This document shows, one piece after another, positions 28,243-37,909 of a stretch of 64,000 nt of DNA. Numbering within the stretch: position 1 is the first letter of the stretch; each line of letters begins with the position of its first letter. A model generated the notes under the pieces. It did not search any database. It saw only the letters and a list, made by a program, of their open reading frames with translations, and was not told the origin of the DNA. A program made the translations under genes and the position numbers. This DNA comes from Anaeropeptidivorans aminofermentans (lineage in GTDB: Bacteria > Bacillota > Clostridia > Lachnospirales > UBA5962), in contig NZ_OW711693.1 in the NCBI RefSeq assembly GCF_940670685.1, positions 3,224,001-3,288,000 on the forward strand. The letters are read 5' to 3'.

Positions 28243-29499
28243 TTATTGGTAATTTATTAATTTCGGAAGGGTTGAACCGCCATAGGGCATGGCAATGACA
28301 GTGGCATTCTTTCCAAGTTTGTTAAATGCATCGTCAAAAGCATCTTGGGCTTTTTTATAGGGTTTTAAAAAAGCTTTTCTTACCAAATCCTCCTCAAGCT
28401 CCGAAACAAGATATATATCAGCATTATCCAATACCATTGCAATAGCCGCCGCCTTATGCCCTCCCAGCTTGAAATCTGTTTTTATACGTTCAATAAGATT
28501 TTGAGGTTCTTTCGCTTCTCTTATCCATTCTTCAAAGACGGCTTCTCCAAGGCCCTCTCTGCAGGAACCTATGAGGATTATGATACCGCCTTTTTTTACG
28601 GCATGTTTGGCATTGTCCAAAGCCTTCTGGGTCTGATAAAGGTTTAAATCCTTCGGTGTCCCTCCCTGAGATACGATGACAATATCTGCCTTTTCAGGAA
28701 TTCTCTTTAAATACAGTCCGTCTAAAAAGTTACAGCCTGCTCTGTGGGCCGCAACTGCATCCCCTGCAACGGCATGAATTATTTCCTTATGCTCGTCAAG
28801 GACTACATTTATAATGAAGTCAACCCCCACCATGGCGGCGGCCTCCTCTATATCCTCCCGGACAGGATTGCCGGAAAGCCTTCCGGCACAGGCTTCTTCT
28901 CTTATCATATAGCTGTGATTATTCTGTATGGCGGCTCGTGTAGATACCCCCGGCATAATTGCCTTTGCCCCTCCGCTGTAGCCCGCAAAATAATGGTACT
29001 CTATGTTTCCAAGACAAATTCTGCGGTCAGCTTCTGCTACAACTTTCACGATATCTACCGGCGTTCCAAAAGATGTTATTCCATAATGTATGCAATCTGC
29101 TGTATCGCCGTCTACGCAGGTTATTTCGCTATATGCCCTTTTCCCTGCCAGCTTTTCCTTTTCGGCTTCCGTATGCCTTCGATGGCTTCCAAGGGCAAAC
29201 ACAAGAGTAATATCCGACGGGGATACCCCTGCATCGTAAAGTTCGTCTAAAAGTGCGGGCATTATTTTATAGGTTGGAAGGGGCCTTGTTACATCGCTTG
29301 TGATGATGGCTATTTTTTCTCCGGGCTTTACAATTTCTCCAAGTTTTTTTGAGCCTATAGGAGAAAGAAGGGCCCTTTTTACCTCTGCCTCCCCTTTTAA
29401 ACCGTATTCTACCGGATTTGGAAGGAGAATCTCCAGTAAGTTTTCTTCGGGAAGTTCAATTTTTTCTGTTTCTGTTCCAAAACCAAATTCAAGCTCCAT
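28243..29499 (-). CDS. LarA-like nickel-pincer racemase family protein
   Basis: A 418-residue member of the lactate racemase (DUF2088) family. Likely active-site residues are H106/H109 in GSHRRHT, H169 in GNIEYHYFAGYSGGAK, K179 (the lysine that tethers the nickel-pincer cofactor in LarA) and H195 in QNNHSYM. The spacing agrees with H174, K184 and H200 of the Lactiplantibacillus enzyme as I recall it. The cofactor-synthesis genes larB, larC and larE are not in the window. Homologues act on various 2-hydroxyacids, so lactate is only one possible substrate. The creatininase-family gene lies upstream. Confidence 0.85.
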   Translation of the reverse strand: MELEFGFGTETEKIELPEENLLEILLPNPVEYGLKGEAEVKRALLSPIGSKKLGEIVKPGEKIAIITSDVTRPLPTYKIMPALLDELYDAGVSPSDITLVFALGSHRRHTEAEKEKLAGKRAYSEITCVDGDTADCIHYGITSFGTPVDIVKVVAEADRRICLGNIEYHYFAGYSGGAKAIMPGVSTRAAIQNNHSYMIREEACAGRLSGNPVREDIEEAAAMVGVDFIINVVLDEHKEIIHAVAGDAVAAHRAGCNFLDGLYLKRIPEKADIVIVSQGGTPKDLNLYQTQKALDNAKHAVKKGGIIILIGSCREGLGEAVFEEWIREAKEPQNLIERIKTDFKLGGHKAAAIAMVLDNADIYLVSELEEDLVRKAFLKPYKKAQDAFDDAFNKLGKNATVIAMPYGGSTLPKLINYQ

Positions 29500-29541
29500 T
29501 TTTATCCCTTCCTAAATATAAGAATTGATGCCACATTGTAG

Positions 29542-29680
29542 TATAGTAAATTTAAAGTTAAATAGTAGCAAAGCCGTATATTCACGAAGGCTCAAAAATG
29601 TACCGTTTCCGAAGGAAATCCGTGTTTTTGAGCCTTAAGGGAATAGGCTTTTGCTACTTCTTCATGATAAATTTACTATA
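29542..29680. repeat. Family A MITE-like element, copy 4 (well conserved)
   Basis: TATAGTAAATTTAAAGTT to AAATTTACTATA, nearly identical to the copy at 41026-41163. Confidence 0.85.
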
Positions 29681-29915
29681 AATTTAATCCGCAATAAAAA
29701 CGCGTATTCCCATAAGCTTAAAAATATACCGTTTTTGAAGGAAGTCTGTGTTTTTAAGCTGTGTAAAAAGGCATGAACTTAGCAGACAGAGCATCTGTAG
29801 TTTAAAAATGCCCTGTGGACTTAGAAAGCGGCGAATCTAATTTTATGGAAATAAAGCCAAGTTTTATTCTCTAGTGAATAGACTTTTGTTACTGCTTTAT
29901 GAGAAATTTACTATA
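29677..29915. repeat. Family A-like element, copy 5, expanded and decayed
   Basis: It follows copy 4 directly and shares its TATA end. The core GTTTTTGAAGGAAGTC and the end TTTGTTACTGCTTTATGAGAAATTTACTATATA are recognisable, but about 100 extra bases separate them. Confidence 0.5.
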
Positions 29916-29942
29916 TAAGAATATTCTAAGCAGATATTCTGA

Positions 29943-30725
29943 CTAAATTTCAAGGCTTTCTTCTTCTATTCCAAGCTCTGCCGTTTTAAATTCCTCTATA
30001 AATTCTACTATATATTCACTGATTTTATCAAGCATATTTCTTCCCCATTCTTCCGTAGCCGTATTGGGATGATCGGGGCCTACCCAGCCGTTATCCGTGG
30101 CCTTTGAAATATATCTTGGAAGCACGAGTTCTATGTTTTTAAAAGAAACTGTTTTAAGCCCTTTCGCCTTAATATTTTTACTTACATCGGTCATTCCGCC
30201 GTCTTTAACGGCCTGCCAATCTACGCTTTCAGGGCAAATAGCCATAATGGCCGCCGTCTCTTCACCGCCGGCATGCCCGCCCTTCCACTCAGGGTTAAAT
30301 TCCCATGCCATCAGCCACCAATTCATAATGGCGGCTAAACCGCCTTTTTTGCTGATATCGCAGCCTATAGCTTCAAGAGAAGGAATGTTTCCGCCGTGAC
30401 CGTTTAAAAATATGAACTTTCTGGCCCCTGCTGAATAAAGGCCGTCAACAATTTTAGAAAGAACCTGATACAGCAATCCGCCGCCTAAGGAAATGCTTCC
30501 GGGAAAGCCCATAAAATAATCGCAGGCCCCATAGGGTATGCTGGGAGCAATCATAATATCTGATTTTTGTTCTATACTGTCAATAAGGTTATCAGGAATG
30601 ATAATATCCGTTCCTAAAGGCAGATGAGTTCCATGGCATTCTATGCTTCCGATTCCTATGATAACCATGTCATTGTTTTTAAAATATGCCTGTGCTTTAG
30701 GCCATGTACTGTATTTTAAACGCAT
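29943..30725 (-). CDS. Creatininase-family metallohydrolase
   Basis: A 260-residue hydrolase acting on cyclic or linear amide bonds. Metal-site motifs are IGSIECHGTHLPLGTD (Glu, His, Asp ligands), FLNGHGGN and KGGHAGGEETAAIM. True creatininase, formamide hydrolases such as FAPy deformylase and mycofactocin-type proteins share this fold, so the substrate is open. AAGGGGA lies ahead of the ATG. A 40-bp palindrome overlaps the likely -35 box. The gene lies downstream of a peptide transporter operon and upstream of the LarA-like gene. Confidence 0.88.
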   Translation of the reverse strand: MRLKYSTWPKAQAYFKNNDMVIIGIGSIECHGTHLPLGTDIIIPDNLIDSIEQKSDIMIAPSIPYGACDYFMGFPGSISLGGGLLYQVLSKIVDGLYSAGARKFIFLNGHGGNIPSLEAIGCDISKKGGLAAIMNWWLMAWEFNPEWKGGHAGGEETAAIMAICPESVDWQAVKDGGMTDVSKNIKAKGLKTVSFKNIELVLPRYISKATDNGWVGPDHPNTATEEWGRNMLDKISEYIVEFIEEFKTAELGIEEESLEI

Positions 30726-30772
30726 TTTTCTTCCCCTTCTTTATAAAAGGTTATCTTTATAATATACAATCC

Positions 30773-30812
30773 ATATGAGTATGCAAGGGCCATGGCCCTT
30801 GCATACTCATAT
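30773..30812. promoter_or_regulatory. 40-bp perfect palindrome overlapping the creatininase promoter
   Basis: The first 20 bases, ATATGAGTATGCAAGGGCCA, are followed directly by their exact reverse complement with no loop. On the minus strand TTGCAT inside the palindrome, then 16 bases, then TATTAT make a plausible promoter for the hydrolase gene. No T run follows either arm, which argues against a terminator. It is a strong candidate operator. Confidence 0.6.
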
Positions 30813-31122
30813 TTATACAAAATAAACTTAAAAATAATACCATTAGAATCTTACAAATTGTTTTTTAAATAGGCGTTTCCCCACCGTTGACAAAAACCTT
30901 TTTATTTTTGTTAATGATAAAATAAATCAAACGGCTTATTCATAATCATTACAATTAATCATGTAAAAACTTATTTGTTTCGTAATACTCGATTGAATGT
31001 GAACGATAATATTAAGCTATCTAAAGTCAAATATTCATAAGAGAATAAAAGTAAACTAACCATATAAGGTAATATAGGGCACAATACGATACTTTTTAAG
31101 TTCCCAGCCATTAGCTTTTTAT
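30813..31122. other. Intergenic region after the dipeptide operon
   Basis: About 310 AT-rich bases between the binding-protein stop and the palindrome. No gene, strong hairpin or repeat family was recognised. Confidence 0.4.
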
Positions 31123-32661
31123 CTATTTATTTACGATTACCGTCTCAAGATTATGATATCCGGCAGGGTGCATAATAAAGCCCTCAACATTGTTTCGTGC
31201 TGCAACGATAAGATTTGTGTAGCAAAGATTTATATTCGGGCTTTCATCATAAACAATTTCTTCTATTTGCTGATAGCATTTTTCAATTTCTTCTCTATCC
31301 ATGGTTTGGCGGGCTTCCTCTATTAATTTATCAACTTCAGGATTATCGAAGAAACTGCGGTTTCCGCCGGCACCCTTCTGAGAGGAATGAAGAAGGGAAG
31401 AATAGGAGTAATCCGCATGGCCCGCCGAGCATATCCAGAAATAAAATGCCAGCTGAAATTCGCTTTTATTGGCATGCTCATAATATGTACTCGCGTCGTG
31501 AATATCTATTTTAACATTCACGCCTATCTGCTTAAGCTGCTCCTGAAGCACCTGACATACGGCGACACGGTTTACGTCCTCAGCAACTGCAAGAGATAGT
31601 TCAAGCCCGTTGGGGTATCCTGCTTCTGCCAGCAGCTGCTTTGCTTTTTCTATATCCTGGGTATAGTATTTAGCGTCCTTGTAATAATTAATGGCCGCCG
31701 GAGGAATTACGGAATTGGCAACTGTTCCCGCTCCGTAAAGGACGCTGTCGATGATAGCCTGAGGGTCTACAGCATATCTAAGGGCCTGCCTTACAAGCTT
31801 ATTGGATAAAGTTTCGTCTTCTACATTCATGCTTACATACCATGCATTTAAAGAAGGGCTCTCAAAAAGCTTAAGGTTCTCATTTTCTTTTATAATGGAA
31901 ATATCATTAAAGGCAAGGTCATATACCAGGTCAACTTCTCCGTTTTCAAGCGCAATTGTTCTCTGAGATGCCTCGGGAATGATTCTGAAGGTAACGTTTT
32001 CAGTCTTTGCAGGCTCTTCAAAATAGTCCTTAAAGGCCTTCATTTTCATTTGATTGCCTTGGCTCCATTCAACAAACTCGTAAGGGCCGCAGCCGATGGG
32101 GTGCTCAAGAAATCCATTGGGATTAGATTCTACAACAGCTTTTGGAACGATGGCGGCAAAAGGAACCGTTAAATTAATAAGCGCGCCTGAATAAGGAGAG
32201 TTCAGATTGATGCGTATGTTATATTCATCAATCAGGTCTACGCTGTCAATGTAATTTACGATAAAAGAAACATAAGAAGACTCAATGGCCCTGTCCAAAG
32301 AGAATTTTACGTCCTCAGCCGTAAGCTTGCTTCCGTCATGAAATTTTATGTCTTCTCTTATTTTAAATTCGTAAGTTTTGCTGTCTATCTCCTTCCAGCT
32401 TTCGGCAACGTAAGGTGCAACCTCTCCTTCCGACGTAAGTTTAAGAAGGGTAGCAAATATATTATTCGTTAAGATAACAGCAACAATCTCCTTGCCTACA
32501 TGAGGGTCCAAAGAAGTGGGGTCCGCAGTTACGGCAATGGTCAAGGAATCTGAAACCGTTTTTTCTGATGTTTTATTTGCTTCCCCGGAGCTGCCGCATG
32601 CAGCCACGCTTAAAATCATTGCAAAGATTATGAACATGCCCAAAATTCTTTTGATACGCAT
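31123..32661 (-). CDS. Dipeptide/oligopeptide-binding lipoprotein (SBP family 5)
   Basis: A 512-residue extracellular receptor. The signal peptide MRIKRILGMFIIFAMILSVAACGSS ends in the lipobox VAAC (written here as SVAAC). Family-5 signatures follow: VTADPTSLDPHVGKEIVAV, YEFKIREDIKFHDGSKLTAEDVKFSLDRA and GCGPYEFVEWSQGN. Its size is typical of DppA-type receptors, smaller than the OppA-like protein at 4622. It is the last gene of the transporter operon, 83 bases after the OppF-like gene. The ligand may be a short peptide, but family members also bind nickel, opines and other small molecules. Confidence 0.9.
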   Translation of the reverse strand: MRIKRILGMFIIFAMILSVAACGSSGEANKTSEKTVSDSLTIAVTADPTSLDPHVGKEIVAVILTNNIFATLLKLTSEGEVAPYVAESWKEIDSKTYEFKIREDIKFHDGSKLTAEDVKFSLDRAIESSYVSFIVNYIDSVDLIDEYNIRINLNSPYSGALINLTVPFAAIVPKAVVESNPNGFLEHPIGCGPYEFVEWSQGNQMKMKAFKDYFEEPAKTENVTFRIIPEASQRTIALENGEVDLVYDLAFNDISIIKENENLKLFESPSLNAWYVSMNVEDETLSNKLVRQALRYAVDPQAIIDSVLYGAGTVANSVIPPAAINYYKDAKYYTQDIEKAKQLLAEAGYPNGLELSLAVAEDVNRVAVCQVLQEQLKQIGVNVKIDIHDASTYYEHANKSEFQLAFYFWICSAGHADYSYSSLLHSSQKGAGGNRSFFDNPEVDKLIEEARQTMDREEIEKCYQQIEEIVYDESPNINLCYTNLIVAARNNVEGFIMHPAGYHNLETVIVNK

Positions 32662-32744
32662 TGTTTTTCCTCGCTTTCGTATTTTAAATTTATATTTACC
32701 TTCGAATCTTTAGAATCAAAGGACAAATATCTCTTTTCCTGCTG

Positions 32745-33710
32745 CTAGTGCAATATGCACGAAACAAAATGCCCAGGCGATACTTCTTTAAGGGGGATAT
32801 CTGCGCTTGTGCATTCAGGCTTTGCAAAGCGGCAGCGTTTTGCAAACCGGCATCCGGGCTTTGGATTTATGGGAGAGGTAAGCTCCCCTTCAAGAGGAAC
32901 TTTTTCCACTTTGTAATCAGGGTCGGGTACGGGTATCGCCATAAGCAGCGCCTGAGTATACGGGTGGAGAGGATTTTTGAATAATTCCTTCACAGGAGAA
33001 ATCTCAACCATCTGCCCCAGATACATTACGGCTATCTTATCCGATAAATGTTTCACCACAGACATATCATGGGTTATGAACATATAAGTAAGCCCCAGCT
33101 TTTCCTGAAGGTCCTGCATTAAATTGAGAATTTGTGCCTGTATTGAAACGTCAAGAGCTGAAACGGGCTCATCACATACTATAAATTTGGGCTCCAGTGA
33201 AAGCGCTCTGGCAATGCCGATTCTCTGGCGCCTGCCGCCGTCAAGCTCATGAGGATAAGTATTCACCAGGCGGGACGCAAGGCCCACCATGTCCATAAGC
33301 TCATGAACCCTTTTAGAAAGCCTTTCCTTATCTTTGCTGCTGATGATTTTTTGTATAATCAAAGGATAAGCTATGGTTTGGCTTACGGTCATTCGAGGGT
33401 TCAAGGAAGCATAAGGGTCCTGAAAAATAATCTGCATGTCGGAGCGGACCTTTTTCAATCTGGACTTTCCGAATTTAGCCACATCTTCTCCCTGAAAGAA
33501 AACCTGCCCCGACGTAGGCTCATGAAGCCTTAATATGGTTCTGCCAAGGGTAGACTTTCCACAGCCGGACTCTCCCACAACCCCTAAAGTTTCCCCTTCT
33601 CCGATGGCAAAGCTTACATTGTCTACCGCATGGAGCAAGCCTTTTTTCGTCTGGAAATATTTCTTCAAATCTTTTACCTTTAATACAGGCTCTTTATTGG
33701 TAATTGACAT
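32745..33710 (-). CDS. Dipeptide/oligopeptide ABC transporter ATPase (OppF/DppF-like)
   Basis: A 321-residue ATPase. The start at 33710 is chosen because GGAGG lies 7 bases before it and because a longer in-frame start would overlap the preceding gene by over 100 bases. Walker A is GESGCGKST, the Q-loop QDPYASLNPRMTV, the signature region DGGRRQRIG (a variant in which the usual leading LSGGQ is replaced by LDGGR), and Walker B FIVCDEPVSALD. The C-terminus carries the cysteine motif PGCRFAKRCRFAKPEC. It begins 2 bases after the OppD-like stop. Confidence 0.9.
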   Translation of the reverse strand: MSITNKEPVLKVKDLKKYFQTKKGLLHAVDNVSFAIGEGETLGVVGESGCGKSTLGRTILRLHEPTSGQVFFQGEDVAKFGKSRLKKVRSDMQIIFQDPYASLNPRMTVSQTIAYPLIIQKIISSKDKERLSKRVHELMDMVGLASRLVNTYPHELDGGRRQRIGIARALSLEPKFIVCDEPVSALDVSIQAQILNLMQDLQEKLGLTYMFITHDMSVVKHLSDKIAVMYLGQMVEISPVKELFKNPLHPYTQALLMAIPVPDPDYKVEKVPLEGELTSPINPKPGCRFAKRCRFAKPECTSADIPLKEVSPGHFVSCILH

Positions 33711-33712
33711 CA

Positions 33713-34702
33713 CTATTCCTCCGTTTCCTCGGCTTGCCCGTCTTTGTATTTGATGCATCGAACCTGATGCCCTCCCCCTATGTCTATCATAAAGGAGTTC
33801 CACTTGGCGCATTCTTTTACGGCGTATTTGCACCTGGGATGAAACTTACAGCCCTTGGGAAGGCTCATAGGGTCCGGCACAAGCCCCTTAATCGGTGTAA
33901 GGCGTTTAACCTCTTCCACAAGGCTTGGAATCGAACCGAAAAGCCCTTCCGTATAAGGATGCTTGTAATTTTTAAAAATCTCCCGTAAAGAACCGTATTC
34001 CACAATTTCACCGGCATAGATAATGGCAACGTTGTCACAGTTTTGAGCCACAATGCCTAAATCATGGGTTATCATAATCATAGAAGTCTGAAACTTCTTT
34101 TTAAGCTCTCCCATCATAGTCAGCACCTGGTCTTGAATTGTAACGTCAAGCGCCGTCGTAGGCTCGTCGGCAATCAATAATTTAGGATTGCAGGCAAGAG
34201 CTATGGCAATAATAATACGCTGCTTCATGCCGCCGGAAAATTGATGGGGATATTCCTTCATTCTTTCCCTGTGAATGCCCACAAGCTCAAGCATTTTCGC
34301 CGCCGCTTCCTCCCCTTCGGAAGGGGTCATTTTATTATGGGCGTGTATGGCCTCTTCTATCTGCTTTCCCACAGGCATGACAGGATTAAGAGAGGTCATG
34401 GGGTCCTGAAAAATCATGGAAATTTCAGCCCCTCTGATTTTTCTCCTTTCCTGCTCTGAAATTTTCAGGATATCCTGCCCGTTATATAAAATCTCCCCGC
34501 CTGAAATTTCTCCCGGCGGTGATGGAATAAGCCCCATGATGCTTTTTGCAAGGGTTGTTTTCCCTGCTCCCGTCTCTCCCACAAGGCCCAGCGTCTCCCC
34601 CGGCGCCAAAGATAAGCTCACGCCGTTTAAAGCCTCTACCAGACCGTCGCTGGTTTTGTATACCACCTTTAAATCCTTAACTTCCAGTATATTATGACTC
34701 AT
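33713..34702 (-). CDS. Dipeptide/oligopeptide ABC transporter ATPase (OppD/DppD-like)
   Basis: A 329-residue ATPase from the ATG at 34702, which has GGGGGA 6 bases upstream; a GTG five codons earlier overlaps that site. Walker A is GETGAGKTT, the Q-loop [14 protein letters not shown], the signature FSGGMKQR and Walker [13 protein letters not shown]. The C-terminal cysteine motif [16 protein letters not shown] is present, unlike in the first transporter. A 152-base gap separates it from the permease genes upstream. Confidence 0.9.
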   Translation of the reverse strand: MSHNILEVKDLKVVYKTSDGLVEALNGVSLSLAPGETLGLVGETGAGKTTLAKSIMGLIPSPPGEISGGEILYNGQDILKISEQERRKIRGAEISMIFQDPMTSLNPVMPVGKQIEEAIHAHNKMTPSEGEEAAAKMLELVGIHRERMKEYPHQFSGGMKQRIIIAIALACNPKLLIADEPTTALDVTIQDQVLTMMGELKKKFQTSMIMITHDLGIVAQNCDNVAIIYAGEIVEYGSLREIFKNYKHPYTEGLFGSIPSLVEEVKRLTPIKGLVPDPMSLPKGCKFHPRCKYAVKECAKWNSFMIDIGGGHQVRCIKYKDGQAEETEE

Positions 34703-34854
34703 TCTCGTATCCCCCACTGTTTTTGATATATTGGCTCTTATTTTTAAAAATCATATACTAGTAAATTAACTTAAAACTGCACACGTTAATTTATCAAAAC
34801 ATATGAAATACATTATTTAACTTTAAACTACTTTAAAATTAAATAAGTATAAGG

Positions 34855-35781
34855 CTAATCCTTAAGCTTAGGGTCAAGGGCATCTCTAAGGCCGTCCCCC
34901 ATAAGATTCAGAGACAATATCGTAAGCATAATGGCAAGGCCGGGTATCAGCGTAATATGCCATGCCTCTCTAAGATAAGTACGGGCATTTGAAAGCATAA
35001 GGCCCCATTCCGGAAGGGGCGGCTGTACGCCAAGACCCACAAAAGAAAGGCTTGCGATGGTAAGAATGGCTCCGGCAACCCCTAATGTCCCCTGCACGAT
35101 AATGGGCGCTAAGGAATTGGGGATTACAAATTCCAGAATGATTCTGGCGTTTCCCGTGCCTACTGCCCGGGCAGCCTCTATGTATTCTTTATCTCTTACG
35201 GTAAGCACCGAAGCCCTTAAAACCCGCGCAAATGTGGGTATGTAGGAAATGGCTACGGCTATTACTACATTGACGGTGCTTGTCCCAAGGGCCGCAACCA
35301 TCGTAAGGGCCAGAAGCATAGGCGGCATAGCCAGAAGGATATCCATAAGCCGCATTAATATATTATCTGTATGCCCTCCGTAAAAGCCTGCGATTGCCCC
35401 AAGGGCTCCCCCTGTGAGCATTGCGGCAGAGATTGCTATAACCCCCATAAAGAGGGAATTTCTTGTTCCCCAAAGGATTCTGAAAAGAACGTCTCTTCCG
35501 AATTCATCTATTCCGAACCAATGCTCAAGGCTTGGGCCTTCAAGCCTTCTTGCTAAATTTTGGCCTGTTACATATACATCATAGATTCTGTTACTTGTAA
35601 CAATATCAACGATTACCGTTGCAACAGAGATAATTACCAGCATAATCAGAAAATACATGCCTGCCATGGCAAGGCGGTTCTTCTTGAATCTGCGCCATGT
35701 TTCCTGCAGGAGAGTCCGTTCCGTCACCTGATTTGCCAAAGCCGTATCTTCCTTCTGGGATATTTCAATATTCTTATTCAT
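34855..35781 (-). CDS. Dipeptide/oligopeptide ABC transporter permease (OppC/DppC-like)
   Basis: A 308-residue permease with the N-terminal pattern TWRRFKKNRLAMAGMYFLIMLVI, then the periplasmic motif WFGIDEFGRDVLFRILWGTR. The EAA loop appears as YIEAARAVGTGNARIILEFVIPNSLAPI, and VQPPLPEWGLMLSNARTYLREAWH is the usual C-terminal block. It starts 3 bases after the OppB-like stop. Confidence 0.93.
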   Translation of the reverse strand: MNKNIEISQKEDTALANQVTERTLLQETWRRFKKNRLAMAGMYFLIMLVIISVATVIVDIVTSNRIYDVYVTGQNLARRLEGPSLEHWFGIDEFGRDVLFRILWGTRNSLFMGVIAISAAMLTGGALGAIAGFYGGHTDNILMRLMDILLAMPPMLLALTMVAALGTSTVNVVIAVAISYIPTFARVLRASVLTVRDKEYIEAARAVGTGNARIILEFVIPNSLAPIIVQGTLGVAGAILTIASLSFVGLGVQPPLPEWGLMLSNARTYLREAWHITLIPGLAIMLTILSLNLMGDGLRDALDPKLKD

Positions 35782-35784
35782 AAA

Positions 35785-36732
35785 TTATTTCCCCTTATAT
35801 TGTGACTTGATTTGCGGATCTACAAAGGCATAGAGCAAATCGATGAGAAGGTTTACAAATGAAAATATAACCGATAGAAATATAACCGAGCCCATAACCA
35901 TAGGAATATCTCTGGATTTAATGGAATCCACAATCAATCTGCCTATCCCCGGCCAGGAAAACACCGTCTCCGTCATAATAGAGCCGCCCATTAAGGTTCC
36001 GAATTGAAGGCCCACAGCCGTAATAATGGGTATAAGCGCATTTTTAAGCATATGCTGTGTGGTAACCTGACGCTCGGTGATTCCTTTGGAACGGGCCGTG
36101 CTTATGTAATCTTGTCGGATAACCTCTAAAACCGATGAACGGGTTGTCCTTGCAATCATGGCTAGAGAATAGCTTCCTAATGCTACGACCGGAAGCACAA
36201 GGCTTTTCATAAGAGGGATAAAGCCTTCCCCCATGCCTGAGGAGGGCAAAAGCCTTAACCTAAGGGAAAAAACAATAACCATCAGAAGCCCCATCCAGAA
36301 TACAGGCATGGAAACCCCTATCAAAGCTCCTATCATAGCGATATTATCAATCATGGAATACTGCTTTTTTGCTGATAGTATTCCTACGGGAATCCCCAGC
36401 ACCAAAGAAAATAAAATAGCCCCCACCGCAATAATTAAAGTATTGGGGAAACGGTCTAAAACCTGCTTCATGACCGAAAGCTGGTTTTTATAGGAAACAC
36501 CAAAATCTCCCTTGATGGCTTTACTTACATAATTAAGATACTGAATCAGTATGGGGTCGTTGAGGCCAAGCTCTTCTCTCTTGGCCTCAATATCCGCTTC
36601 CGTAGCCTTATCCCCCAGGATCGATACGGCAGGGTCTCCCGGGGCCAAAGAGAGGACTACGAATACCAAAAGCGTTACCCCCACTAAAACAGGTATAATC
36701 ATTAATAATCTCTTTCCGATATAGCGCCACAT
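35785..36732 (-). CDS. Dipeptide/oligopeptide ABC transporter permease (OppB/DppB-like)
   Basis: A 315-residue permease. It opens MWRYIGKRLLMIIPVLVGVTLLVF, contains LAPGDPAVSILGDKATEADI, the EAA loop YISTARSKGITERQVTTQHMLKNALIPI, and ETVFSWPGIGRLIVDSI near the C-terminus. It is the first transporter gene and lies 66 bases after the Nif3-like gene, with which it may share a transcript. Confidence 0.93.
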   Translation of the reverse strand: MWRYIGKRLLMIIPVLVGVTLLVFVVLSLAPGDPAVSILGDKATEADIEAKREELGLNDPILIQYLNYVSKAIKGDFGVSYKNQLSVMKQVLDRFPNTLIIAVGAILFSLVLGIPVGILSAKKQYSMIDNIAMIGALIGVSMPVFWMGLLMVIVFSLRLRLLPSSGMGEGFIPLMKSLVLPVVALGSYSLAMIARTTRSSVLEVIRQDYISTARSKGITERQVTTQHMLKNALIPIITAVGLQFGTLMGGSIMTETVFSWPGIGRLIVDSIKSRDIPMVMGSVIFLSVIFSFVNLLIDLLYAFVDPQIKSQYKGK

Positions 36733-36798
36733 ACAAACATCTTCCTTCCCTCCAGATTTATTTCAGAAAAAATCCCCCTTATGGAATTTATGAATGGT

Positions 36799-37614
36799 CT
36801 ACATATCCGTAAGATTCGGAGCTTCAGCAATAAATTCTCCCTGAAGGCCCAGTTTCTTAAAAAAATCAAGCATGGCAACAGGCGAAAACCTTTCTGTAGA
36901 ATAATGGGTTCCCCCTATTAAGCTGACGCTCTTTTTCGATGCCTCCTCATGGATATCAAGAGTCCATGAGACAGCAGGATTTGTTACCCCTGTGAGCATC
37001 ATATTGATGCCCTTTTTCCGAAGCTCATCATATACATCAGTATTTCTGGCACAGCCTCCCATAATGGCTACCCGCCCGCCTTCAATAAATTCTCCCCCGT
37101 AAGGATAGAGTTTTACAGGATGGCCCAATGCCTTTTCAATATTAATAACAAAGTCCTCTGCTCTTTCAGGGGCTCCTTCGCAAAGAGCGCCCAATACCGA
37201 ACCGTTCTGTATATAAAATTCTCCGTAGGGCTTTAATCCAAGGGCTCTGCCCAAAGTGTTGCTTGGAGAATAAAAATTGCTTTTATCCAAAGGTATATGA
37301 TAGGCAAAAAAACTGATTTCATTTTCTTTAAGCCTTTTTTTCAATTCTTCCGGGATTTTGGGATAAGGATCGTTTTCCGTGGGTCTCGGAGGAACCGGGT
37401 GATGAGAAAAAAGCATTACGTTATGTTCATTTCTTCTAAGTATTTCTTCAAACACAGAGGGGGAAGCAAATGTAGAGGTATAAACCTTCTTAATAATCTC
37501 CGTATTGTGATATTGAAGCCCCTTAATTTCGAAAACATCTATACATTCTTCCGGTTTAAAATATGCCTCTAAGGCTTTATAAACATCCTCTGCTTTTACG
37601 CCTTCACTTAACAA
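36799..37614 (-). CDS. Nif3-like dinuclear metal-centre protein
   Basis: A 271-residue member of the NIF3/YbgI family, which carries two metal ions and whose biochemical role is unsettled. Metal-ligand motifs are FSHHPVPP near residue 70, FAYHIPLD near 110 and GGTHYSTERF near the C-terminus. The start is TTG, with GGAGG 7 bases upstream. Family members are usually housekeeping genes near trmK; finding one at the head of a peptide-transporter operon is unusual and hints at a hydrolase role on an imported compound. Confidence 0.82.
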   Translation of the reverse strand: MLSEGVKAEDVYKALEAYFKPEECIDVFEIKGLQYHNTEIIKKVYTSTFASPSVFEEILRRNEHNVMLFSHHPVPPRPTENDPYPKIPEELKKRLKENEISFFAYHIPLDKSNFYSPSNTLGRALGLKPYGEFYIQNGSVLGALCEGAPERAEDFVINIEKALGHPVKLYPYGGEFIEGGRVAIMGGCARNTDVYDELRKKGINMMLTGVTNPAVSWTLDIHEEASKKSVSLIGGTHYSTERFSPVAMLDFFKKLGLQGEFIAEAPNLTDM

Positions 37615-37770
37615 AATATCGCCTCCTGTTATTTTTAGCCTTTTAAATATTAATAGAAATAAATTATGTCAGATTGAATTTCATTAAAAGCTATAATTTA
37701 AGCTTTTATAATTGCTGAGAATAACCATCTGGAACTTTCGCCCCTGTCAGCTTTTTTCCGGGGCATGCTT

Positions 37771-37909
37771 TATAGTAAATTTAAAGTCAAACCATAACAA
37801 AACTATATATTCACTTTGGCTTAAAAATGTACTGTTCCATGGGAAATCGGTGTTCTTGAGTCTATAGCGGATTAGATTTTGTTACTTCTTTATAAGAAAT
37901 TTACGATAC
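37771..37909. repeat. Family A MITE-like element, copy 6 (diverged)
   Basis: TATAGTAAATTTAAAGTC at the left and TATAAGAAATTTACGATA at the right, with the same inner order as other copies. Confidence 0.65.
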
